DNA from: SIG714 sp045629725
GTDB taxonomy: Bacteria > Bacillota > Clostridia > Oscillospirales > CAG-272
Direction: 5' to 3'
Assembly: GCA_045629725.1 (NCBI GenBank)
Contig: JAZQRT010000065.1
Location: forward strand, 1 to 12,981
Length of the DNA: 12,981 bases
The position numbers were made by a program, and so were the translations under genes. The notes beneath the pieces are model-generated. The model saw only the letters and a program-made list of their open reading frames with translations, had not been told where the DNA came from and did not search any database. Positions 1-6,050 of this stretch are shown one piece after another (positions within the stretch are counted from its first letter, which is position 1; each line of letters begins with the position of its first letter).

Positions 1-80
1 AAGTTTGGAAATTTGTACGGAGTGATAAAGTGATGGAAAAGTAATCGACCGCCCTTCTCAAATAAATTCAAGATACAAAA

Positions 81-108
81 AAGTCTGCGTCTTTTTTGAC
101 GCAGACTT
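81..108 (-). terminator. Rho-independent terminator of the chromate/GrpB operon
   Basis: A perfect 11-bp inverted repeat (AAGTCTGCGTC / GACGCAGACTT) encloses a 6-nt loop. On the minus strand the hairpin is followed by TTTTGTATC, so it terminates transcription arriving from the GrpB-family gene whose stop lies about 70 nt away. On the plus strand there is no clean T-tract after it, so minus orientation is preferred. The first 80 bases of the window hold nothing else I can support. Confidence 0.8.
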
Positions 109-177
109 GTGTTTGTCAGATTTTCTTTTGACTGTGCTTTATTATCCCTCCGTCAAATTTTTTCTTTTACCAATCTG

Positions 178-690
178 TTACAGTCCGCATTGACGGTACA
201 ACTCCTCAATGCATGGAGATTTGTATTCGATATACTTATTAATATCATTCGGGAACAGCTTTGCCGCCGTTTCCTTTACCTGACTGTACCTTTTGACCGC
301 CTCGGGATTCCCGCGCAGAAAATCTCTGAACGTAATATGTCTGCGCAGTTCTTTTGAATCCTGCGGACACACGTACAGATGATGCGCAGTCAAATGGGGC
401 TTATCCGAATATTTGAAAGCCTCTCTGCCCTTGATACCAAGGTCACCCTCGTGGATATAGCCAATGGCGTTAAGCCTTTTCACGACGTCATCAAACACCG
501 AATAATCACGGATAACCACGTCAATGTCAATACAAGGCTTGGCGGACATTCCTTTGACCGAGGTACTGCCAACGTGCTCGATGCTGATAATCAGATCTCC
601 AAGTGCCCCCTCAAGCTCTGCCCGTATCATCTCAAACGCAGTTGCCCACGCCTCGTCATAGGGCAGAACGATCACCGTTTTTGTTGTCAT
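178..690 (-). CDS. GrpB family protein (nucleotidyltransferase-like fold)
   Basis: Encodes 170 residues, the usual size of GrpB/UPF0157 proteins. The family signature is clear: EHVGSTSV at about 38-45 followed by KPCIDIDVVI at 51-60, matching the GS...D-x-D pattern of nucleotidyltransferase-like folds. A conserved HLY segment follows near residue 103. The biochemical function of stand-alone GrpB proteins is not established, and the name does not imply a role in the heat-shock GrpE system. The start codon overlaps the stop of the upstream flavin-barrel gene by one base (TAATG) and no good ribosome binding site is visible, so translation is probably coupled. It is the last gene of the minus-strand operon and is followed by the hairpin at 81-108. 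Cytoplasmic; substrate unknown. Confidence 0.88.
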   Translation of the reverse strand: MTTKTVIVLPYDEAWATAFEMIRAELEGALGDLIISIEHVGSTSVKGMSAKPCIDIDVVIRDYSVFDDVVKRLNAIGYIHEGDLGIKGREAFKYSDKPHLTAHHLYVCPQDSKELRRHITFRDFLRGNPEAVKRYSQVKETAAKLFPNDINKYIEYKSPCIEELYRQCGL

Positions 691-1082
691 TAAAACTTTA
701 TCACAACAGGCGCGCCGCCAAAGGAGCTGATAGTCGCCGTTACGTTCTGCATATAAAACACCTGCGTGTTACCGTCGTTCTCGTTATACATACCGCGGAG
801 GTTGGGATAGGCATCGAGCATGGATTTCTTCGCTTCAAAGCGGTCGTCCTCAACAAGCTCGCACGCTACGCGGATCCACGCGCCGTCCTTGAATGCGCAG
901 ATCTCCGCCTTGGGATTTGCCGCAAGCTGCTTTGAGGTGGGCTTGACCTTGCCCGTCTGTATATAGAGCTTGCCCTCAAACTCGTTCACCGTGCCGAATG
1001 GGCGCACTCTCGGCTGATCGCCCTCCACCGTTGCAAGATAATAAACCTCTGCTTTTTTCAAAAAATCATGTACTCTTTTCAT
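690..1082 (-). CDS. pyridoxamine 5'-phosphate oxidase family (flavin split-barrel) protein
   Basis: Encodes 130 residues. The pattern matches short PNPOx-like split-barrel proteins: an N-terminal helix (MKRVHDFLKKAEVYYLATV), then PRVRPFGTV at about 24-32, the LYIQTG strand near 39-44, and a PKAEICAF strand near 57-64. Such proteins are usually small dimers that bind FMN or F420/heme-like cofactors and reduce small substrates. The sequence does not reveal the ligand, and it is too short to be the true PdxH enzyme. A good ribosome binding site (AAGGAG) lies 8 nt before the ATG, and the methyltransferase stop is 18 nt upstream, so it is the fourth gene of the operon. Its stop overlaps the GrpB start (TAATG). 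Confidence 0.86.
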   Translation of the reverse strand: MKRVHDFLKKAEVYYLATVEGDQPRVRPFGTVNEFEGKLYIQTGKVKPTSKQLAANPKAEICAFKDGAWIRVACELVEDDRFEAKKSMLDAYPNLRGMYNENDGNTQVFYMQNVTATISSFGGAPVVIKF

Positions 1083-1100
1083 GGTTGTTTCTCCTTATGT

Positions 1101-1751
1101 TTATTTGATTGCCTTAATCGTATACGTTGCGCCCCAATGGTTCAAAACCTCCACCGACGAAAATCCAGCCTCAAGGAGTGCCTCTTTTTCATGTTCTACA
1201 GTTAGAGGCGTATCGTAGTGGTAAAATTCATTATCATCAATTCCCTGTTCTGCCTTTAAGTCGGTGAGGGCTTGTCTGTGTGTCTGTTCTTCTTCATCGG
1301 ACAGGGCAAAATAGTCTGTCAGTATGAAATAACCGTTCTCTTTTAGTGCGGTGCGGAGCTTTGTGTACAGCGGAATCTTCTCCGCTTTTGTAAAATGGTG
1401 CAGGCTTTCCACCGATACGGCGGCATCAAACACATTCTCACCAAGAGGTACGTCAAAATACGAGCCACAAATCAAGGTGATATCCTTGTCCGCAAATTTA
1501 CGCTCCATCTCAGCCAACATTCCTCCTGAGAGGTCTATTCCCGTAATTTTTGCCAAGGGGTTAAGCTGATAATAAAACTCTAGCTCCAAACCCGTACCGC
1601 AACCAAGATCAAGCACACGGCAGTTTTCGGTGCGGGGCAACATACTTGCCGTGAAAGGATAAAATTCCGTTGCCGATTCGATATCGTTCAGCATATGCTC
1701 GTCATAGCCGTCGAGTCGGGCTTCAAAGAAATCGCTCATTTTTTCGAGCAT
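1101..1751 (-). CDS. class I SAM-dependent methyltransferase
   Basis: Encodes 216 residues with the Rossmann-type methyltransferase motifs in order: motif I VLDLGCGTG at 46-54 (the SAM-binding glycine loop), the acidic end of strand 2 at GIDLS (71-75), GSYFDVPL at about 96-103, and motif IV region AVSVESLHHF at 111-120. This is the layout of methyltransferase type 11/25 proteins acting on small molecules; the substrate cannot be read from sequence. The ATG at 1751 is chosen because GGAGG lies 6 nt upstream; the methionine four codons later has no better site. It lies 40 nt downstream of the second chromate-transporter gene with no terminator or credible promoter between, so it is probably part of that operon. 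Soluble, no signal peptide. Confidence 0.88.
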   Translation of the reverse strand: MLEKMSDFFEARLDGYDEHMLNDIESATEFYPFTASMLPRTENCRVLDLGCGTGLELEFYYQLNPLAKITGIDLSGGMLAEMERKFADKDITLICGSYFDVPLGENVFDAAVSVESLHHFTKAEKIPLYTKLRTALKENGYFILTDYFALSDEEEQTHRQALTDLKAEQGIDDNEFYHYDTPLTVEHEKEALLEAGFSSVEVLNHWGATYTIKAIK

Positions 1752-1791
1752 GGCGTACCTCCGTTAATTTGTAATTTCCATGTCAACATTT

Positions 1792-2364
1792 TCATAATGA
1801 GTACATCAGCATACCGAGCCCTGCCGATATAAGTATCATCAGTATCGGGGACGGCTTTTTCTTAAACACAAGTTTTCCAACAAATGCGATCGATATTAAT
1901 ATGGCAAATATGATAATGCCCTTGAGGTCTATCGCAAGCGTATCTCCTATGCCGCTAAAACCGATAGCCGTGCTCATAAGCATCGTGATTCCCGTTGCGA
2001 GTATGAGCCCCACGACACACGGACGGATACCGCCGAGAAATGCCTTGACGCCTGCGTATTTCAGCAAATTGCGTATCAAAGCCGCGATGATGAGGATGAT
2101 GATAAAGGATGGCAATACCACTCCCAGCGTAGCGAGAATCGAGCCGAGAACACCGCCCTGTGACGAGCCGACGAAGGTCGCCATGTTGACCGCGATAGGG
2201 CCCGGCGTGGACTCAGCCACGGCAATCATATTGAGCAGCTCTTCCTCGGTAAGCCAACCGTACATCAAAGTTTTTTCTCTGATCAGCGAGATCATTCCGT
2301 ATCCTCCGCCAAAGGAAAACGCGCCGATCTGAAGGAAGGTGAGGAACAATTCAAGATAGATCAT
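1792..2364 (-). CDS. chromate transporter, CHR family, second half of a two-gene pair
   Basis: Encodes 190 residues, about half a classical ChrA, as expected for short single-domain CHR proteins that work as heteromeric pairs. The family motifs are present: FGGGYGMI at 18-25 in the first membrane segment and ESTPGPIAVNMATFVG at 51-66. Several hydrophobic segments follow, so it is an integral inner-membrane protein. CHR proteins export chromate, probably as an oxyanion:proton or sulfate antiporter; in gut anaerobes the native substrate may be another anion. Its ATG overlaps the stop of the upstream partner by four bases (ATGA), and AAGGAGGAAAAGAA precedes it, indicating strict co-translation. 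No truncation or missing motif is visible. Confidence 0.93.
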   Translation of the reverse strand: MIYLELFLTFLQIGAFSFGGGYGMISLIREKTLMYGWLTEEELLNMIAVAESTPGPIAVNMATFVGSSQGGVLGSILATLGVVLPSFIIILIIAALIRNLLKYAGVKAFLGGIRPCVVGLILATGITMLMSTAIGFSGIGDTLAIDLKGIIIFAILISIAFVGKLVFKKKPSPILMILISAGLGMLMYSL

Positions 2365-2951
2365 TTCTTTTCCTCCTTCCCGAGCTTATCAAGAAGATAT
2401 ACCGCAACACCCAATACACCGCTGATCAGTATGTAAAATATCGTCGAGAATTTCACAGCAAACAGCGAAAAACCGACCATACAGATAATCGTTGCCGAAA
2501 TAATGATAATGTTAAACACATTTTTCTTCATCTGCTTGAACATCCTAAGACCTGCCGAAAGGATCAGATATATCACGCATATCTGAATCCCCTTGAAAGC
2601 GTATGCAACCAATGTCAGCGAAAGAAACGCATCCCAAAACAACGATATCGCGTAGATAATAACAAACGGCGGAATACAAATTCCGAGCGTAGGCATAATT
2701 GAGCCGATAATTCCGGCATTTTTGTATCCTATGTAAGTTGCCGCATTGATGGCAATCGGACCGGGCGTGGATTCGGCAATCGCCGCCACGTCCAAAAACT
2801 CATCCTTTTCAAGCCATTTCTTTTTTTCAACGAACTCGTTTTCGAGTAGTGCGATCATGGCGTATCCACCTCCGAAGGTAAATAAGCCGATTTTCAGCAT
2901 TGTCAGAAAGATCACGAGATATTCTTTTATTTTCTTCACGAAAGCCTCCAT
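2361..2951 (-). CDS. chromate transporter, CHR family, first half of a two-gene pair
   Basis: Encodes 196 residues and is homologous to its downstream neighbour. It carries FTFGGGYAMI at about 24-33 and ESTPGPIAINAATYIG at 60-75, the two CHR-family signatures. The rest is hydrophobic with about five membrane segments and a basic C-terminal tail. It should form the transporter together with the 1792-2364 protein, with which it overlaps by ATGA. A ribosome binding site (AAGGAAA) lies about 3 nt before the ATG. It is the first gene of the operon and follows a strong promoter at 3044-3072, leaving an 85-nt untranslated leader. The inverted repeat in that promoter suggests a repressor, although no regulator gene is adjacent. 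Real substrate uncertain: chromate is the family name only. Confidence 0.93.
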   Translation of the reverse strand: MEAFVKKIKEYLVIFLTMLKIGLFTFGGGYAMIALLENEFVEKKKWLEKDEFLDVAAIAESTPGPIAINAATYIGYKNAGIIGSIMPTLGICIPPFVIIYAISLFWDAFLSLTLVAYAFKGIQICVIYLILSAGLRMFKQMKKNVFNIIIISATIICMVGFSLFAVKFSTIFYILISGVLGVAVYLLDKLGKEEKK

Positions 2952-3043
2952 TTATTTCCTTGTCATTCACCCCCACGGGTCAAAATCTGCTTTTAGCCCA
3001 AACGAATAATTCTTGATAGCTTACAAGCATATCACTTCTAAAA

Positions 3044-3072
3044 ATTATAGCACAAATTCTGTTGTTCGTCAA
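3044..3072 (-). promoter_or_regulatory. sigma-A promoter of the chromate transporter operon (extended -10)
   Basis: On the minus strand TTGACG (3072-3067), a 17-nt spacer and TATAAT (3049-3044) form an almost perfect sigma-A promoter. A TG one base before the -10 makes it an extended -10 promoter. It lies about 90-120 nt before the first chromate transporter gene. Confidence 0.85.
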
Positions 3073-3078
3073 CAGAAT
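3056..3078. promoter_or_regulatory. perfect inverted repeat, candidate operator
   Basis: ATTCTGTTG and CAACAGAAT are 9-bp perfect arms around a 5-nt centre (TTCGT). The element covers the -35 box and half the spacer of the chromate operon promoter. There is no T-tract and it lies in a promoter, so a protein-binding site that blocks RNA polymerase is more likely than a terminator. The binding protein is not in this window. Confidence 0.6.
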
Positions 3079-3137
3079 AACAATACAAACACAAATCTTC
3101 CATGAGGAGTAACTAATCATTTCGGGAGAGGTTTTTG

Positions 3138-3166
3138 TTGACACTACAAGAAAATCATGATATAAT
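3138..3166 (+). promoter_or_regulatory. consensus sigma-A promoter of the repeat-protein gene
   Basis: TTGACA (3138-3143), exactly 17 nt, and TATAAT (3161-3166) with a TG before the -10: a full-consensus extended -10 promoter. A strong ribosome binding site, AGGAGG at 3188-3193, sits 7 nt before the ATG at 3201. Together they predict high expression. Confidence 0.85.
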
Positions 3167-3200
3167 ATACTTGTAAAAATACATTTGAGGAGGGAGATTT

Positions 3201-4181
3201 ATGGAAAACAACACCAATACGGATAATTTCAAAAGCATAAGTGTTGCACCGACCTGTAAAGAAAACGGCACGGTTGAAGAATTTTGCCAACCTTTAGCCG
3301 AACAAAAATGCAAAAATAACTGCAAAGCGTTTCTCAAAAAACACAAAAAATCAATTTTAATTTCTTTTGCGTGCCTTGTTTTGGCAATAGGACTTTTCTT
3401 TGCAACAGAGTATTTTATTCTTTCCTTCCACTATTCCAAAGCGATCAAGCTGATGAACGATGGCAACTATACAGGGGCTTATTATCACTTACAAGATTGT
3501 TACGGTTTTAAAGACAGCGCGGAATTGCTAAGGGACTATACCGTTATTTCTGACAAAAAAACAATTACGTATTATGACAAAGACGGAAGCTTGGATCACA
3601 AGATAGAATATGAATATGATAAAAGCGGAAAATTGATGCTTTGGGCTCGGTATGACAAAAACGGAAGCTTGACCTATATGCAAAAATACGAATATAACGA
3701 AAGCGGCAATTTAACCATTGACGCTCGGTATGACGAAAACGGAAGATTGACATCCAAGCACAAATACGAATATAACAAAAACGGCAATTTGATCCTTGAG
3801 GCTTGGTATGGCAAAAACGGAAGCTTGGTTTGCAAGTACGAATACAAATATGACGAAAGCGGCAATTTGACCCTTGAGGCTAAGTATAACGAAGACGGAA
3901 GCTTGGTAAATAGGTACGAGTTCGAATACGACGAGAGGGGCAATAAAACGCTTGAGGCTCAGTATAACGAAGACGGAAGCTTGATAAATAAGTACGAATT
4001 CGAATACGACAAAAACGGTAATAAAACTCTTAAGGCTTTTTATGACGAAAACGGAAGCTTGAATTACAACTGGAAATACGAATATGATGAAAACGGAAAT
4101 TTGACACTTAAGGCTCAGTATAACAAAGACGGAAGATGCGAATACAAATACGAATTCGAATATGACAAAAAACGGCAATGA
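3201..4181 (+). CDS. membrane-anchored tyrosine-rich repeat protein, N-terminal part (frame ends at an A6 tract)
   Basis: Encodes 326 residues. Residues 1-50 are polar with five cysteines and end in a basic cluster (KKHKK). Residues 51-77 form one transmembrane segment. Residues 78-113 (YSKAIKLMNDGNYTGAYYHL...GFKDSAELL) are a TPR-like pair of helices of the A..L..G.Y..A...F....YKDS type that follows membrane anchors in many clostridial proteins. From residue 125 a 26-residue unit repeats, roughly YDENGSL-x5-YEYDKNGNLTLEA. The positive-inside rule puts the repeats outside the cell. The units resemble YD/RHS or MORN-2-like repeats, but no toxin domain or RHS core is present. The frame stops after unit 8 because GAC-AAA-AAA-CGG has one A more than the GAC-AAA-AAC-GG of the other copies; the repeats go on in the next frame to 4671. 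Function unknown. Confidence 0.8.
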   Translation: MENNTNTDNFKSISVAPTCKENGTVEEFCQPLAEQKCKNNCKAFLKKHKKSILISFACLVLAIGLFFATEYFILSFHYSKAIKLMNDGNYTGAYYHLQDCYGFKDSAELLRDYTVISDKKTITYYDKDGSLDHKIEYEYDKSGKLMLWARYDKNGSLTYMQKYEYNESGNLTIDARYDENGRLTSKHKYEYNKNGNLILEAWYGKNGSLVCKYEYKYDESGNLTLEAKYNEDGSLVNRYEFEYDERGNKTLEAQYNEDGSLINKYEFEYDKNGNKTLKAFYDENGSLNYNWKYEYDENGNLTLKAQYNKDGRCEYKYEFEYDKKRQ

Positions 4182-4635
4182 AAAGCTTTCGGCTAAGTAT
4201 TACGAAGACGGAAGATTGATAAATAAGTACGAATTCGAATACGACAAAAACGGTAATAAAACTCTTGAAGCTCAGTATGTCGAAGACGGAAGATTGGATT
4301 ACAGGCTGGAATACCAATACGATAAAAATGGCAATTTGACCCTTACGACTCGGTATAATGAAAATGGAAGCTTGGTTTTCAGGTTGAAATACAAATATGA
4401 CAAAAACGGCAATCAAACACTTGAGGCTAAGTATGACAAAAACGGAAATTTGATTTTTAAGTACGAATATGAATTCGACAAAAACGGCAATCAAACACTT
4501 GAAACTAAGTATGACGAAAACGGAAGTTTGAGTTTCAAGTGCGAATACAAATTCGACAAAAACGGCAATTTAACGCTGCAGGTTCAGTATGACGAAGACG
4601 GAAACGAATATAATAAGCGGGAATACGAATACGTC
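3573..4635 (+). repeat. tandem 78-bp coding repeats (26 residues each), 13 full units and one partial
   Basis: Units start with a TAT or similar codon at 3573, 3651, 3729, 3807, 3885, 3963, 4041, 4119, then, shifted by one base, 4198, 4276, 4354, 4432, 4510 and 4588. Each reads approximately Y-D-x-[DN]-G-[SR]-L-x5-[KE]-Y-x-[YF]-[DN]-x-[SN]-G-N-x-T-L-x-A-x. Copies differ at many codons, so this is a protein repeat and not a recent DNA amplification. Exact unit spacing is kept except for the single extra base in unit 8. Confidence 0.92.
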
Positions 4636-4671
4636 AATCCAAGAGTTATATATTGCCCGACAGGCAACTGA
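4162..4671 (+). pseudogene. C-terminal continuation of the repeat protein in the next frame (frameshifted part)
   Basis: This frame continues the repeat series exactly where the upstream frame stops. From DKNGNEKLSAK it runs through units 9-14 and ends with a non-repeat tail, YVNPRVIYCPTGN. It has no promoter and no ribosome binding site of its own; the ATG at 4162 is just the TATGAC of a repeat unit. Removing one A from the A6 tract at 4167-4172 would join both frames into one protein of 489 residues. It is therefore best read as the displaced C-terminal part of the 3201 gene, through mutation, a reversible slippage site, transcriptional or translational frameshifting, or an error in the sequence. 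Codon use and spacing remain those of coding DNA, so the shift is recent or the region is still expressed. Confidence 0.75.
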
Positions 4672-4749
4672 AAAATTACTTAAAATGACTTCACAGATGC
4701 CGTTTTAATAATAGCGAGAAAGCTGATGCCGACTTTTCAGAAAAAGCAG

Positions 4750-4778
4750 TTGACATCTCGGTTGTTTTGTGATACCAT
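4750..4778 (+). promoter_or_regulatory. probable sigma-A promoter of the GNAT gene
   Basis: TTGACA at 4750-4755 is followed after exactly 17 nt by TACCAT (4773-4778), a 4/6 match to the -10. Transcription would start near 4785, giving a leader of about 118 nt. The 78 bases before it (4672-4749) hold no clear terminator for the repeat-protein gene. Confidence 0.6.
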
Positions 4779-4793
4779 TATAAAAACAGATAT

Positions 4794-4890
4794 GGTCACC
4801 GGAGGCATGTGCCGTAGCACAAAAATGCCGGATTAGGTGTCCGAGTGAGCTCGGGTTATTGTTCAGACAATAGCCCGAGCTTTTATTTTA
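4794..4890 (+). promoter_or_regulatory. structured 5' leader with terminator: candidate riboswitch or attenuator
   Basis: The leader folds into a long hairpin. Outer helix GGTCACC (4794-4800) pairs with GGTGTCC (4836-4842), with one T-T mismatch. An internal loop of GGA against GGATTA follows, then helix GGCAT/ATGCC (4804-4808 with 4825-4829), a one-sided AAAA bulge, and GTGC/GCAC (4809-4812 with 4817-4820) capped by CGTA. Directly after lies a terminator (4849-4880). A competing hairpin, CCGAG-TGAG-CTCGG (4841-4854), uses the last bases of the outer helix and the first of the terminator. Such mutually exclusive pairing is typical of riboswitch expression platforms. I do not recognise a known riboswitch class. 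An alternative is a translated leader peptide (ATG 4792 to TAG 4836). Confidence 0.55.
4849..4890 (+). terminator. intrinsic terminator in the leader of the GNAT gene
   Basis: GCTCGGGTTATTGT (4849-4862) pairs with ACAATAGCCCGAGC (4867-4880) around TCAG, 14 bp with one G-T wobble, followed by TTTTATTTTA. It lies only 22 nt before the start codon, between promoter and gene, so it must be conditional (attenuation) unless the gene is normally silent. Confidence 0.8.
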
Positions 4891-4902
4891 CAGGAGGCAA
4901 AT

Positions 4903-5475
4903 ATGAAAAATACAAAAGTTACCCTTGTTCCCTTGACAGAAAATGACCGCGAACAGTTTATTCTTGATAACCAATGGGCATTCAAGTACGGCGCCATGCA
5001 GGAGTTCGGAGAGCGGGACGATCACCTCGATTTTGACGGGGAGATCATTTCCCGAAAGACCATTGAGCGTTGTATTGACGATGTGCAAAACGAAGTTTAC
5101 CGCATTGTCGTGGGGGGCAAAAAAGTGGGCGGTGTGATACTGAAGATCGACCGCGAGACCCACCACAACCATTTGGAGATACTGTTCACATCACCCGAGG
5201 AGCACAGTAAAGGTATCGGCTACGGTGCATGGCTGGCGGTGGAGGCGCTCCATCCCGAGACAGTGGTTTGGGAAACCTGCACACCCTATTTTGAAAAGCG
5301 AAACATTCATTTTTACGTGAACAAGTGCGGCTTTCATATCGATCAGTTTTGGTGCGAATATTTCATCCCCGACCACGAAATGCCCAACGATGAGGATGAG
5401 GACCGAGGTCCCGATGAAGGACCCGACGAAATGTTCAGGTTTGTAAAGGTGATGAAAAATCCCCTTCAAAGTTAA
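4903..5475 (+). CDS. GNAT family N-acetyltransferase
   Basis: Encodes 190 residues. The acetyl-CoA-binding motif A is seen at LEILFTSPEEHSKGIGYGAW (91-110), where S-K-G-I-G-Y-G matches the Q/R-x-x-G-x-G/A loop. The C-terminal part FYVNKCGF (137-144) matches the motif B tail found in GNAT proteins. The protein ends in an unusual acidic stretch (PNDEDEDRGPDEGPDE, 161-176) before a last basic strand. Substrate unknown; GNATs of this size modify small molecules, antibiotics or protein N-termini. AGGAGG lies 6 nt before the ATG at 4903. It is a single-gene unit: its own promoter and conditional terminator precede it, and a strong terminator follows. Control by premature termination suggests it responds to a ligand or to translation stress, such as an antibiotic (inference). 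Confidence 0.87.
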   Translation: MKNTKVTLVPLTENDREQFILDNQWAFKYGAMQEFGERDDHLDFDGEIISRKTIERCIDDVQNEVYRIVVGGKKVGGVILKIDRETHHNHLEILFTSPEEHSKGIGYGAWLAVEALHPETVVWETCTPYFEKRNIHFYVNKCGFHIDQFWCEYFIPDHEMPNDEDEDRGPDEGPDEMFRFVKVMKNPLQS

Positions 5476-5491
5476 CATGAAAAAACAAAAT

Positions 5492-5531
5492 CTCCCCCGA
5501 GATGAAAATCATCGTTTCGGGGGAGTTTTTT
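5492..5531. terminator. bidirectional terminator between convergent GNAT genes
   Basis: CTCCCCCGA (5492-5500) pairs with TCGGGGGAG (5517-5525), with an inner GATGA/TCATC helix and a short GTT bulge. It is followed by six T on the plus strand and preceded by AAAAACAAAA, which gives a T-tract on the minus strand. It serves the plus-strand GNAT and probably also the minus-strand GNAT ending at 5576. Confidence 0.88.
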
Positions 5532-5575
5532 CAGTTTATCACATATTTTTTCATAGGTTGTAAAACCATTCTATT

Positions 5576-6040
5576 CTATAACACCTTTTCCATATAAACC
5601 TTTTGCGGCACAAGGCCCTGTGCTTCATAGAACCTCATGGCTGAGGGATTGCAGCTCCACACGTTTAAGGTAAGATTATAGCATCCGCTATCCCTTGCAA
5701 GCATTACTGCCGCCTCATACAGTTTCTTTCCTATATGCTTTCCGCGCAGCTTTTCCTCCACGCACAGATCATCTATATATAAGGTCTTTATATCGGTCAG
5801 TACGGAATTATCAACGTATTGCTGATATATACAGAAGCAATATCCCATCACCTCGTCATTTTCATCCGCACAAACGAGTATGGGACGGCTTTCATCCTTT
5901 AATATCTCCTTCAATTCGTCTTCGGAATACTTTCTTCCGACCTTGAAGATATCCGGTCTGCCCTCGTGATGCACAAGACAAACCTGTGAAAGCAGGTCTT
6001 CGATTTTAGGTATATCCTTCTCTTTTGCCAATCTTATCAT
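5576..6040 (-). CDS. GNAT family N-acetyltransferase
   Basis: Encodes 154 residues from the ATG at 6040, the usual single-domain GNAT length. Motif D/A is clear: YIDDLCVEEKLRGKHIGKKL (88-107) holds the R-G-K-H-I-G-K acetyl-CoA loop, and LNVWSCNPSAMRFYEAQGL (125-143) is the classical N.SA..FYE..G motif B. The frame is open further upstream to 6166, but that stretch lies over the end of a DAHP synthase reading frame and does not look like GNAT sequence. The ATG at 6040 has GGTGA, complementary to the 16S tail, 4 nt upstream, so it is preferred. No promoter of its own is seen; it probably belonged to an operon with the DAHP synthase gene whose stop lies 10 nt upstream and may now depend on read-through. 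Substrate unknown. Confidence 0.88.
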   Translation of the reverse strand: MIRLAKEKDIPKIEDLLSQVCLVHHEGRPDIFKVGRKYSEDELKEILKDESRPILVCADENDEVMGYCFCIYQQYVDNSVLTDIKTLYIDDLCVEEKLRGKHIGKKLYEAAVMLARDSGCYNLTLNVWSCNPSAMRFYEAQGLVPQKVYMEKVL

Positions 6041-6050
6041 AGTTTCACCA

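Noticed and set aside
1..33. Possible C-terminal codons of a plus-strand gene (KFGNLYGVIK then TGA)
   Set aside because: Only ten codons, with no family signal to support a gene.
3565..4494. Long open frames on the minus strand opposite the repeat protein (for example 3711-4178 and 4108-4494)
   Set aside because: They follow from the periodic codon pattern of the repeats, have repetitive V/F/I-rich products and no ribosome binding sites.
3573..4635. CRISPR-like or satellite repeat array
   Set aside because: The period is 78 bp and in frame, units vary at many codons, and there are no constant repeats with unique spacers.
3201..4671. RHS or polymorphic toxin
   Set aside because: No RHS core motif, no cleavage site and no toxin domain at the C-terminus; only short regular YD-like units behind a membrane anchor.
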